Part shown: positions 1 through 4,556 of the stretch, one piece after another
Position numbering within the stretch: position 1 is the first letter of the stretch
Layout: the number at the start of each line of letters is the position of its first letter
Assembly (NCBI GenBank): GCA_002378665.1
Contig: DFSO01000040.1
Span: 18,830 to 31,386 of the forward strand
Length of the DNA stretch: 12,557 nt
Direction: 5' to 3'
From: Loktanella sp. UBA3435
Lineage (GTDB): Bacteria; Pseudomonadota; Alphaproteobacteria; Rhodobacterales; Rhodobacteraceae
Program-made: the position numbers and the translations under genes
The notes under the pieces: model-generated
Told to the model about the DNA's origin: nothing
Seen by the model: only the letters and a program-made list of their open reading frames with translations
Databases searched by the model: none

Positions 1-656
1 TCATGACGCTGCACGCGGCCAAGGGGCTTGAGTTTCCTGCGGTGTTTTTGCCCGGTTGGGAGGATGGGTTGTTCCCGTCCCAGCGCTCAATGGATGAAAG
101 CGGGATCAAGGGCCTCGAAGAGGAGCGCCGTTTGGCCTATGTGGGCATCACGCGGGCCGAGGCGCTTTGCACCATTTCCTTTGCCGCGAACCGCAGGGTT
201 TATGGGCAGTGGCAATCGTCCATGCCGTCGCGATTTATTGACGAATTGCCTGAAGGGCATGTCGAGGTGTTGACGCCTCCTGGCCTTTATGGCGGTGGTT
301 TTGGCGCGGCGGGGATGGCGGCGAGCGCTAATCCTGCGGTGCAAGAGGCTTACGGCTCGAATTTGCACGAAAAGGCGTCTGAGGCTGATGTCTATAATTC
401 GCCCGGTTGGCGCAGGTTGCAAAGCCGCAGCCAGCAACGCGGGATTTCGCAGCCAGCGAAGAGTAGTGTCATTGATCTGACGGCCGTGTCGGCATTTACA
501 GAAGGTGACCGCGTGTTTCATCAAAAGTTCGGCTATGGCGAGGTTATGGGCATTGAGGCTGATAAGCTGGTGATCGAGTTTGATCATGCTGGGTCAAAGC
601 ATGTTGTGGCGCGCTTTATCGTGGCGGCTGCGGATGCGGATGATGTGCCGTTTTAA
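1..656 (+). CDS. UvrD/PcrA-type superfamily I DNA helicase, C-terminal part (5' truncated by window)
   Basis: This is the last 217 or so residues of an ATP-dependent 3'-5' DNA helicase of the UvrD/PcrA/Rep family, which acts in nucleotide excision repair, mismatch repair and removal of blocked replication or transcription complexes. The visible part opens inside helicase motif V (MTLHAAKGLEF, the first codon at base 3). Motif VI follows as EERRLAYVGITRAE around visible residues 40-53, then SRFIDELP, the usual end of domain 2A. After a low-complexity linker of about 80 residues comes the C-terminal Tudor-like module of PcrA/UvrD (GDRVFHQKFGYGEVMGIE, then LVIEFDHAG), known in homologues to contact RNA polymerase. 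The reading frame is open from the first base, and the ATG at 3 lies inside a conserved motif, so it is not the start. The Walker A/B part lies outside the window. UvrD versus PcrA naming cannot be settled from this fragment. Confidence 0.95.
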   Translation, partial: MTLHAAKGLEFPAVFLPGWEDGLFPSQRSMDESGIKGLEEERRLAYVGITRAEALCTISFAANRRVYGQWQSSMPSRFIDELPEGHVEVLTPPGLYGGGFGAAGMAASANPAVQEAYGSNLHEKASEADVYNSPGWRRLQSRSQQRGISQPAKSSVIDLTAVSAFTEGDRVFHQKFGYGEVMGIEADKLVIEFDHAGSKHVVARFIVAAADADDVPF

Positions 657-722
657 GATGAGTATTTGAAGACAAAGCGCGGCGGCGGTGCAGTTGGTCG
701 GTACGCGCCTGAGGAGAATTAA

Positions 723-1124
723 ATGAAGATTACGATTGAAGCGGTTGTGAAGGCCCCACTGGCCCGCGTTTGGGAAAGCTGGACGACGCCTGCGGATATT
801 ATGGCGTGGAATGCGGCCTCGGATGATTGGCACACGACGGCTTCGACGGTTGATTTGCGCAACGGCGGCGCGTTTTCATCCCGTATGGAGGCCAAGGATG
901 GCGCGATGGGGTTTGATTTTGGCGGGAATTATACGCGGGTGGAGCCGATGTCGCTGATTGAGGCCAGCTTTGGTGATCGTGGCATGACTGTTGAGTTTAG
1001 CGAAACGGCCGACGGCGTCCGCGTGCGCGAGACTTTTGACGCCGAAGAGCAGAACTCGGTCGAGATGCAAAAGGCGGGTTGGCAGGCGATCTTGGATAAC
1101 TTCAAACGTCACACCGAGGCTTAA
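723..1124 (+). CDS. SRPBCC / AHSA1-like domain protein
   Basis: A 133-residue protein of the START-like SRPBCC superfamily (Aha1/YndB-type 'activator of Hsp90 ATPase homologue' fold). These are small beta-sandwich proteins with a hydrophobic ligand cavity; the ligand of this one is unknown. The family signature is visible. The N-terminus ITIEAVVKAPLARVWESWT is the first strand and helix; WNAASDDWHT is the conserved tryptophan region; FDFGGNYTRVEP and IEASFGDRG are the central strands. The C-terminal helix QKAGWQAILDNFKRH has the typical GWxxxLxNF pattern. The length is normal for a single-domain member. The ATG at 723 is preceded by GAGGAG six bases upstream, a strong ribosome binding site. 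It sits 66 nt after the helicase gene on the same strand and could be cotranscribed with it. Its TAA overlaps the stop codon of the convergent LysE-family gene. A specific function cannot be given. Confidence 0.9.
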   Translation: MKITIEAVVKAPLARVWESWTTPADIMAWNAASDDWHTTASTVDLRNGGAFSSRMEAKDGAMGFDFGGNYTRVEPMSLIEASFGDRGMTVEFSETADGVRVRETFDAEEQNSVEMQKAGWQAILDNFKRHTEA

Positions 1125-1720
1125 TGGTTCAGCATCGGGTAGAGTGAAACCACGAGCAGCAATGCCATTGTCACGTTAAACATGCGCAGGCGTTTGGCGG
1201 TGCCAAGCCAGCGGCGCAGTTGCATGCCCATCCATGCCCAAACGGTGACGGAGGGGAAGTTGACCGCGCAGAAGATCACGGCGACGATGGCTGCCCCGCC
1301 GACGACGCCAAATGTGTGGGGCGCGTAGCCGCTGATTGCGGTGATGCCCATGATCCACGCCTTTGGGTTGACCCACTGAAACGCGGCGGCTTGCAGGAAG
1401 GTGAAAGGTTTGCCCTCGACTGTTTTTGCCTCTGGCGGTACGGCGTTGGCGATTTTCCATGCGAGCCAAAGCATATAGGCGGAGCCTGCGACCTTAAGGA
1501 TCGTGTTGAGGATCGGGTAGGCCTCAAACACCCGCAGCAAAACCACACCAATCATAAAGACCATAAACGCATGGCCCAAGCTTACGCCAAGCATATGCGG
1601 GACCGTGCGACGCAGGCCGTAGTTGGCCCCAGAGGCCATCAGCATCAGGTTATTGGGCCCCGGTGTGATCGAGGAGGCGAAGGCAAAGCCGAGAAGGCCA
1701 ATGAAAAGTGCGTATGTCAT
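1121..1720 (-). CDS. LysE family translocator (amino acid / small-molecule exporter)
   Basis: A 199-residue inner-membrane protein of the LysE/RhtB superfamily, whose members export amino acids or similar metabolites by proton exchange. The start is MTYALFIGLLGFAFASSITPGPNN. The SITPGPNNLM motif around residues 17-26 is the family hallmark, and YGLRRTVPHMLGVSLGH follows as the conserved loop and second helix. Further hydrophobic helices are MVFMIGVVLL, LKVAGSAYMLWLAWKI, AWIMGITAISGY, VVGGAAIVAVIFCAVNF and a C-terminal NVTMALLLVVSLY, about six segments in all. QAAAFQWVNPKAW is another conserved family stretch. The ATG at 1720 was chosen because the protein then begins like its relatives; an upstream in-frame TTG at 1750 adds ten unusual residues and has no better ribosome site. 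Neither start has a clear Shine-Dalgarno. The substrate cannot be predicted. Confidence 0.93.
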   Translation of the reverse strand: MTYALFIGLLGFAFASSITPGPNNLMLMASGANYGLRRTVPHMLGVSLGHAFMVFMIGVVLLRVFEAYPILNTILKVAGSAYMLWLAWKIANAVPPEAKTVEGKPFTFLQAAAFQWVNPKAWIMGITAISGYAPHTFGVVGGAAIVAVIFCAVNFPSVTVWAWMGMQLRRWLGTAKRLRMFNVTMALLLVVSLYPMLNH

Positions 1721-1761
1721 TCGAGCCGTTATAGTTGCCGCACGGGCCAATGGAAGAGGCC

Positions 1762-1845
1762 TTAGAAGAATGTTGTGGATGTCAAAAAGCCGGCGAGGCT
1801 GAGGCAGCCTGCAATTGAGAGGAAGACATAGGGGAGGGTTCGCAT
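1762..1845 (-). CDS. Possible 27-residue hydrophobic peptide with lipobox-like motif
   Basis: A very short frame of 27 codons on the minus strand. It is preceded by AAGGA eight bases before its ATG, a better ribosome site than that of the LysE gene 41 nt downstream. The peptide has Arg at position 2, then a hydrophobic run YVFLSIAGC. The residues IAGC (11-14) fit a lipoprotein signal-peptidase II lipobox, and the remainder (LSLAGFLTSTTFF) is also hydrophobic. It could be a single-span membrane microprotein, a tiny lipoprotein, a leader peptide of the LysE gene, or chance. No family is recognised. It lies downstream of the terminator that closes the hairpin array, so it would need its own promoter or read-through. 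The only support is the ribosome site, composition and position. Confidence 0.35.
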   Translation of the reverse strand: MRTLPYVFLSIAGCLSLAGFLTSTTFF

Positions 1846-1911
1846 GGGATTGATCCTTAAACTGTCCCTTCTTGTACGGGGCTGTCAGGAATTTCCGGCG
1901 GCGGCAGACAT

Positions 1912-1953
1912 AAAAAAACGGTCATGCCCGGGAGGAGGTGGGCATGACCGTTT
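1912..1953 (-). terminator. CcsR-like unit 7, doubling as intrinsic terminator
   Basis: A perfect 14-bp stem (1916-1929 with 1940-1953; core ACGGTCATGCCC / GGGCATGACCGT) closes the loop GGGAGGAGGT. On the minus strand the stem runs into seven T residues (complement of 1912-1918). It therefore has the form of a Rho-independent terminator for the DUF1127/hairpin transcript while also presenting an intact CCTCCTCCC loop. Confidence 0.88.
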
Positions 1954-1962
1954 CTATTAAAC

Positions 1963-2003
1963 AGCGCCCGCTCGCATCTCGGGAGGAGAAGAGGCGGGGC
2001 GCT
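1963..2003 (-). ncRNA. CcsR-like hairpin unit 6
   Basis: A stem AGCGCCC (1963-1969) / GGGCGCT (1997-2003) is extended inward by GC and TC pairs across single-base bulges. The loop holds GGGAGGAG (1981-1988), CTCCTCCC on the minus strand. Confidence 0.7.
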
Positions 2004-2020
2004 TCCTCACGATCCTTGAC

Positions 2021-2038
2021 GCCCGGGAGGAGGTGGGC
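2021..2038 (-). ncRNA. CcsR-like unit 5 (short stem)
   Basis: Only a 4-bp GCCC/GGGC stem immediately surrounds the loop GGGAGGAGGT (2025-2034), but the core of 19 bases (2021-2039) is identical to that of unit 7 (1926-1944). The motif is intact while the outer stem is lost or replaced by the larger pairing described for unit 4. Confidence 0.6.
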
Positions 2039-2055
2039 AGGGGACCGCGGTGGTA

Positions 2056-2090
2056 TCGGACCTTACCTCGGGAGGGAGGGGCAGGATCGA
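2056..2090 (-). ncRNA. CcsR-like hairpin unit 4 (diverged motif)
   Basis: An imperfect stem pairs TCGGACCT (2056-2063) with AGGATCGA (2083-2090), with mismatches in the middle. The loop carries an expanded purine run, GGGAGGGAGGGG (2070-2081), giving CCCCTCCCTCCC on the minus strand. An alternative fold pairs CGATCCT (2010-2016) with AGGATCG (2083-2089) and would enclose units 4 and 5 together. Confidence 0.55.
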
Positions 2091-2104
2091 ATTTCGGTGT
2101 GGGT

Positions 2105-2140
2105 GGTGGCGATACCCGGGAGGAGGTGGGTATCGCCGCC
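2105..2140 (-). ncRNA. CcsR-like hairpin unit 3
   Basis: A perfect 10-bp stem GGCGATACCC (2108-2117) / GGGTATCGCC (2128-2137), with two more G-C pairs outside one mismatch, closes the 10-nt loop GGGAGGAGGT. On the minus strand the loop reads ACCTCCTCCC, identical to those of units 5 and 7. One of the best formed units. Confidence 0.85.
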
Positions 2141-2147
2141 TTTCACA

Positions 2148-2184
2148 GGACCACTTGCACAGGGGAGGCTGGCAGGTGTGGTCC
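2148..2184 (-). ncRNA. CcsR-like hairpin unit 2 (diverged motif)
   Basis: The outer stem GGACCAC (2148-2154) with GTGGTCC (2178-2184) is perfect, and a short GC/GC inner pairing may add to it. The apical part holds GGGGAGG (2162-2168), read as CCTCCCC on the minus strand. This is a shortened or decayed form of the motif in the other units. Position in the 45-nt period supports it as a real but diverged copy. Confidence 0.6.
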
Positions 2185-2187
2185 GAC

Positions 2188-2223
2188 TAGATGCGTAATT
2201 TCAGGGAGGAGTATACGCATCTA
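2188..2223 (-). ncRNA. CcsR-like hairpin unit 1 (nearest DUF1127)
   Basis: A perfect 10-bp stem pairs TAGATGCGTA (2188-2197) with TACGCATCTA (2214-2223), closing a 16-nt loop. The minus-strand loop contains CTCCTCCC (2204-2211). It starts 8 nt past the DUF1127 stop codon. This unit is AT-richer in its stem than the others and has a longer loop. Confidence 0.8.
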
Positions 2224-2231
2224 ATTCTTAA

Positions 2232-2447
2232 TTAATTGCCGTATGCGGCTTCCAAAGCGATGGATTTGATCGTGGAGCGGGAGATGCCCAGATCAGCAAG
2301 GTCGCGGTTGGAGAGCATTTCGAGCTCGTTGACTGTTGTTGTGTAGATCTTGCGCTGGGCGCGTGCTGCTGCGAAATTCTCGCGCAGGGCCGCAAAACGC
2401 TGGGAAAGTGTAATGCCGCCGGTGCGTGCTGTGTTTACATATGCCAT
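2232..2447 (-). CDS. DUF1127 domain protein, CcaF1-like
   Basis: A 71-residue basic protein with the DUF1127 (YjiS-like) signature at its C-terminus: ELEMLSNRDLADLGISRSTI around residues 41-60, followed by KSIALEAAYGN. The N-terminal half (ITLSQRFAALRENFAAARAQR) is helical and Arg-rich. The ATG at 2447 is used because the domain protein begins MAYVNT; the frame stays open further upstream to 2570, but that stretch is not protein-like and holds the promoter region. AAGAGAA lies upstream as a weak ribosome site. In Rhodobacter sphaeroides the DUF1127 protein CcaF1 binds RNA and affects maturation of the CcsR RNAs encoded behind it. The seven hairpin units starting 8 nt downstream make the same pairing likely here. 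DUF1127 proteins are common, so equivalence to CcaF1 rests on the neighbouring array. Confidence 0.9.
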   Translation of the reverse strand: MAYVNTARTGGITLSQRFAALRENFAAARAQRKIYTTTVNELEMLSNRDLADLGISRSTIKSIALEAAYGN

Positions 2448-2504
2448 GTTATATTCTCTTTTCTTACTCGTATCCGATCCGCCGTATTGCGTTTCGTTGT
2501 GACT

Positions 2505-2533
2505 AAGATGGCGGTAACGCTGCACTTGCACAA
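2505..2533 (-). promoter_or_regulatory. Candidate RpoH-like promoter for DUF1127/hairpin transcript
   Basis: On the minus strand TTGTGC (complement of 2528-2533) and CATCTT (complement of 2505-2510, within CCATCTT) are 17 nt apart, about 60 nt before the DUF1127 start. The -10 element is closer to heat-shock sigma (RpoH, CCCCATnT type) than to the housekeeping consensus. Homologous loci in R. sphaeroides are RpoHI/HII dependent. The match is partial. Confidence 0.25.
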
Positions 2534-2699
2534 TAGACGTCTCGACAATGCTGCTATGCAGCAATTGCATGGATAAAGCTGACCTAACGTCATAAAATTG
2601 TTGGTTAATTCTGTCGGTTGCATTGTCGCCTTGCGTATTTGGTCAAAGATGCGACATGGTGCGGGAAATAAAGGCAATATGCGAACTGGAGTGGATGCG

Positions 2700-3773
2700 A
2701 TGGCTGTGACACGTGATGAAATTATGGGCGCTCTGTCGCGACTGACGTTGCCTGACGGCGGCGACTTGGTGAGCCGCGACATGATCCGCGCCTTGGGTGT
2801 TGACGGCGGCACGGTGCGATTCGTGATTGAGGCCCCTGATGCGAGCATGGCTGCAAGGATGGAGCCACAGCGCAAAGCGGCCGAAACCGCGATTGCTGCG
2901 CTGGCAGGGGTGACGTCTGTTTCTGTTGTGCTGACCGCGCACGGCCCTGCTGCACCAAAGCCTGCGCCGCCGAGCCTTAAGATTGGCGGTCATCCGACAC
3001 CGCAGGCGGGGCCAACGCGGCCCTCTGGTGTTGACCGCATTTTGGCGATTGGATCGGGCAAGGGCGGCGTCGGGAAATCGACTGTCTCTTCTAACCTTGC
3101 TGTTGCTTTGGCGCGTGAAGGTCGCCGCGTTGGCCTGCTCGATGCCGATATCTATGGTCCAAGCCAGCCGCGCATGATGGGTGTGAGCAAACGCCCAGCG
3201 TCGCCTGACGGCAAAACGATCATTCCGCTCAAGGCGCATGGCGTCACGATGATGTCGATTGGTCTGATGATGGACCCTGATAAGGCGATTGTTTGGCGTG
3301 GGCCGATGCTGATGGGCGCGTTGCAGCAGATGCTGGGGCAAGTGGAATGGGGCGAGTTGGACGTGCTGATCGTCGATCTGCCGCCAGGTACAGGGGATGT
3401 GCAGCTGACGCTTTGCCAAAAGACCGAGCTGACGGGCGCGATTGTTGTCTCTACCCCGCAGGATGTCGCACTACTTGATGCCCGCAAGGCGATTGATATG
3501 TTCAACACGCTCAAAACCCCGGTGCTGGGGCTGATTGAGAATATGTCTACATATATATGTCCCGAATGCGGGAATGAGGCGCATATCTTTGGCCATGGTG
3601 GTGTGCGGGATGAAGCGACCAAGATGGGTATACCATTCCTTGGGGCCTTGCCGATCGATCTGGATACGCGGCTTGCGGGTGATGCAGGCAAGCCAATCGC
3701 GACAGGCGATAGCGTGATGGCCGCCGCTTATACCACGCTTGCCAAGCGCCTTATCGACGGTGGTATGGCTTAA
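2700..3773 (+). CDS. mrp: Mrp/ApbC family iron-sulfur cluster carrier ATPase
   Basis: A 357-residue cytoplasmic P-loop NTPase that carries and delivers Fe-S clusters to target apoproteins. The N-terminal 80 or so residues form a MIP18/DUF59-type domain (EIMGALSRLTLPDGGDLV). A Pro/Ala-rich linker (residues 83-110) follows, then the MinD/ParA-like ATPase. The deviant Walker A motif GSGKGGVGKST is at 118-128, the switch region GLLDADIYGPSQPRM at 145-159, and Walker B DVLIVDLPPGTGD at 221-233. The Cys pair C287-P-E-C290, which holds a bridging cluster between two subunits in the family, lies in STYICPECGNEAHIFG. Length is normal. The ATG at 2700 has GGAG eight bases upstream and gives the family-typical N-terminus; an earlier in-frame start at 2598 would add 34 non-conserved residues. 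It is divergent from DUF1127, and its stop codon directly touches the next gene's start. Confidence 0.96.
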   Translation: MAVTRDEIMGALSRLTLPDGGDLVSRDMIRALGVDGGTVRFVIEAPDASMAARMEPQRKAAETAIAALAGVTSVSVVLTAHGPAAPKPAPPSLKIGGHPTPQAGPTRPSGVDRILAIGSGKGGVGKSTVSSNLAVALAREGRRVGLLDADIYGPSQPRMMGVSKRPASPDGKTIIPLKAHGVTMMSIGLMMDPDKAIVWRGPMLMGALQQMLGQVEWGELDVLIVDLPPGTGDVQLTLCQKTELTGAIVVSTPQDVALLDARKAIDMFNTLKTPVLGLIENMSTYICPECGNEAHIFGHGGVRDEATKMGIPFLGALPIDLDTRLAGDAGKPIATGDSVMAAAYTTLAKRLIDGGMA

Positions 3774-4265
3774 ATGGAGATCAGGCTGGCAAGGGTTGCG
3801 GATGCCGATGGTATCTGGACGCTTTTGCAGCCTGTATTTAGGGCGGGCGATACCTATGCGATTGATCCTGAGATCAGCCGTGACGCCGCGCTTGCCTATT
3901 GGATGGACCTGCCTGCGGCGGCATATGTGGTCACGCAGGCGGGGGCCATTGTTGGCACCTACTATATAAAGACGAACCAGCAGGGCGGCGGCAACCACGT
4001 TTGCAACTGCGGATACATTGTTGGTAATGCCGCGCGCGGGCAGGGCCTTGCCGCGCAGATGTGCGAGGCCAGTCAGGAACAGGCGCTCGCTCTGGGCTAT
4101 GAGGCTATGCAGTTCAACTTTGTGCTGGCGAGTAATGCGGGCGCTTTGCGGCTTTGGCACCGTTTGGGGTTTGAAACCGTGGGTTTGATCCCCAAAGCGT
4201 TCAAACACCCAAGTCTAGGGCTAGTGGCCGCCCACGTCATGTTTAAGTGGCTCCGCGCCACTTAA
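3774..4265 (+). CDS. GNAT family N-acetyltransferase
   Basis: A 163-residue protein of the GCN5-related N-acetyltransferase fold, which transfers acetyl from acetyl-CoA to an amine. The N-terminal strand and helix are IRLARVADADGIWTLLQPV. The acetyl-CoA pyrophosphate-binding motif A is CGYIVGNAARGQGLAAQM, with R88-G-Q-G-L-A93 fitting the (Q/R)xxGx(G/A) consensus. Motif B follows as NFVLASNAGALRLWHRLGFETVG (113-137), with the usual Asn-xx-Ala-xx-Leu-xx-xx-Gly-Phe spacing. The ATG begins at the base after the mrp TAA, so the two genes are almost surely cotranscribed and translationally coupled; no separate strong ribosome site is seen. The substrate (protein N-terminus, antibiotic, polyamine or small metabolite) cannot be told. 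The gene's last bases and stop codon form one arm of a 9-bp hairpin. Confidence 0.92.
   Translation: MEIRLARVADADGIWTLLQPVFRAGDTYAIDPEISRDAALAYWMDLPAAAYVVTQAGAIVGTYYIKTNQQGGGNHVCNCGYIVGNAARGQGLAAQMCEASQEQALALGYEAMQFNFVLASNAGALRLWHRLGFETVGLIPKAFKHPSLGLVAAHVMFKWLRAT
4243..4265 (+). other. 9-bp hairpin spanning the acetyltransferase stop codon
   Basis: TTAAGTGGC (4243-4251) and GCCACTTAA (4257-4265) pair perfectly around a 5-nt loop, and the second arm contains the TAA stop. Only a poor T-tract follows (TCGCAATTCT), so it is not a canonical intrinsic terminator. It may slow 3' exonucleases or help end the mrp-GNAT transcript. Confidence 0.45.
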
Positions 4266-4404
4266 TCGCAATTCTCTGGGAATATATGGAATCAATCGGT
4301 CACCGGGTGAAACGGCGTCCGATTCGTACCGATTTTGAGTAAATTCATGGGGTGAGGGCTATGCAAGCGGTAATGTTCTTGTTACGTCCCATTCCGCAGG
4401 CGCC

Positions 4405-4413
4405 TGTGGATAA
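4405..4413 (-). promoter_or_regulatory. DnaA box (TTATCCACA)
   Basis: TGTGGATAA on the plus strand is the exact complement of the consensus high-affinity DnaA box. A related but weaker TGTGGGCAA lies at 4512-4520. Position in front of the dcw operon suggests replication-linked control. A lone box can arise by chance: about 0.1 is expected in a window of this size if bases were equally frequent. Confidence 0.4.
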
Positions 4414-4513
4414 CTTTTTTGGGATTTTCTGGTACACCGCAGGATTCCGAATTTTGGCACAAGATGTAGTTGTCACGTTTGTGTGAGTCACATCATCGGC
4501 GAAATATTGCTTG

Positions 4514-4538
4514 TGGGCAAACTGGGGGTAACAGGGAT
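4514..4538 (+). promoter_or_regulatory. Candidate MraZ operator (10-nt periodic G-rich repeats)
   Basis: TGGGC (4514), GGGGG (4524) and GGGAT (4534) follow each other at exactly 10 nt, one helical turn. MraZ in E. coli binds direct repeats of TGGGN separated by 5 nt in front of its own gene. The match is imperfect: only the first copy fits TGGGN fully. The site is about 340 nt from the mraZ start, so it would imply a long leader. Confidence 0.3.
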
Positions 4539-4556
4539 ATCTCGGTGGAAAACTCC

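Larger units (their letters stand above)
1912..2223 (-). ncRNA. Tandem array of seven CcsR-like / 'cuckoo' small RNA hairpin units
   Basis: Directly after the DUF1127 gene (8 nt gap), the minus strand carries seven units, most clearly hairpins, each with a C-rich motif in its loop. Read on the plus strand, the motif is GGGAGGAG or a variant starting at 1930, 1981, 2025, 2070, 2118, 2162 and 2204, so the period is 42-51 nt. On the minus strand this reads CTCCTCCC, in three copies CCTCCTCCC, which resembles the anti-Shine-Dalgarno end of 16S rRNA. Stems differ in sequence while the loops are conserved, and several stems are perfect over 10-14 bp. The same arrangement is known in Rhodobacter sphaeroides, where CcsR1-4 lie behind the DUF1127 gene ccaF1, are processed from a common stress-induced transcript and carry a CCUCCUCCC motif; related tandem hairpins were named cuckoo RNAs. 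Function here is inferred from that resemblance. The array replaces any gene between 1846 and 2231. Confidence 0.88.

Noticed and set aside
1721..1750. TTG start for the LysE-family gene at 1750
   Set aside because: No ribosome site, and the family N-terminus fits the ATG at 1720.
1938..2198. Open frames on the plus strand across the hairpin array
   Set aside because: The predicted proteins are Gly/Arg-rich artefacts of repeated GGGAGGAGG loops. Periodicity, stem pairing and the minus-strand terminator explain the region as RNA read in the other direction.
1912..2223. CRISPR array
   Set aside because: Repeats are short loop motifs within variable stems, spacing is too short and no cas gene is near.
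2448..2570. N-terminal extension of the DUF1127 protein to 2570
   Set aside because: The added residues are not protein-like, the DUF1127 protein has its own ATG at 2447 and the stretch has promoter-like elements.
2598..2699. Earlier start of mrp at 2598
   Set aside because: The extra 34 residues are not conserved in character, while the ATG at 2700 has GGAG at ideal spacing and gives the usual N-terminus.
4397..4413. Chromosomal replication origin
   Set aside because: Only one perfect DnaA box and no AT-rich unwinding element with multiple boxes.
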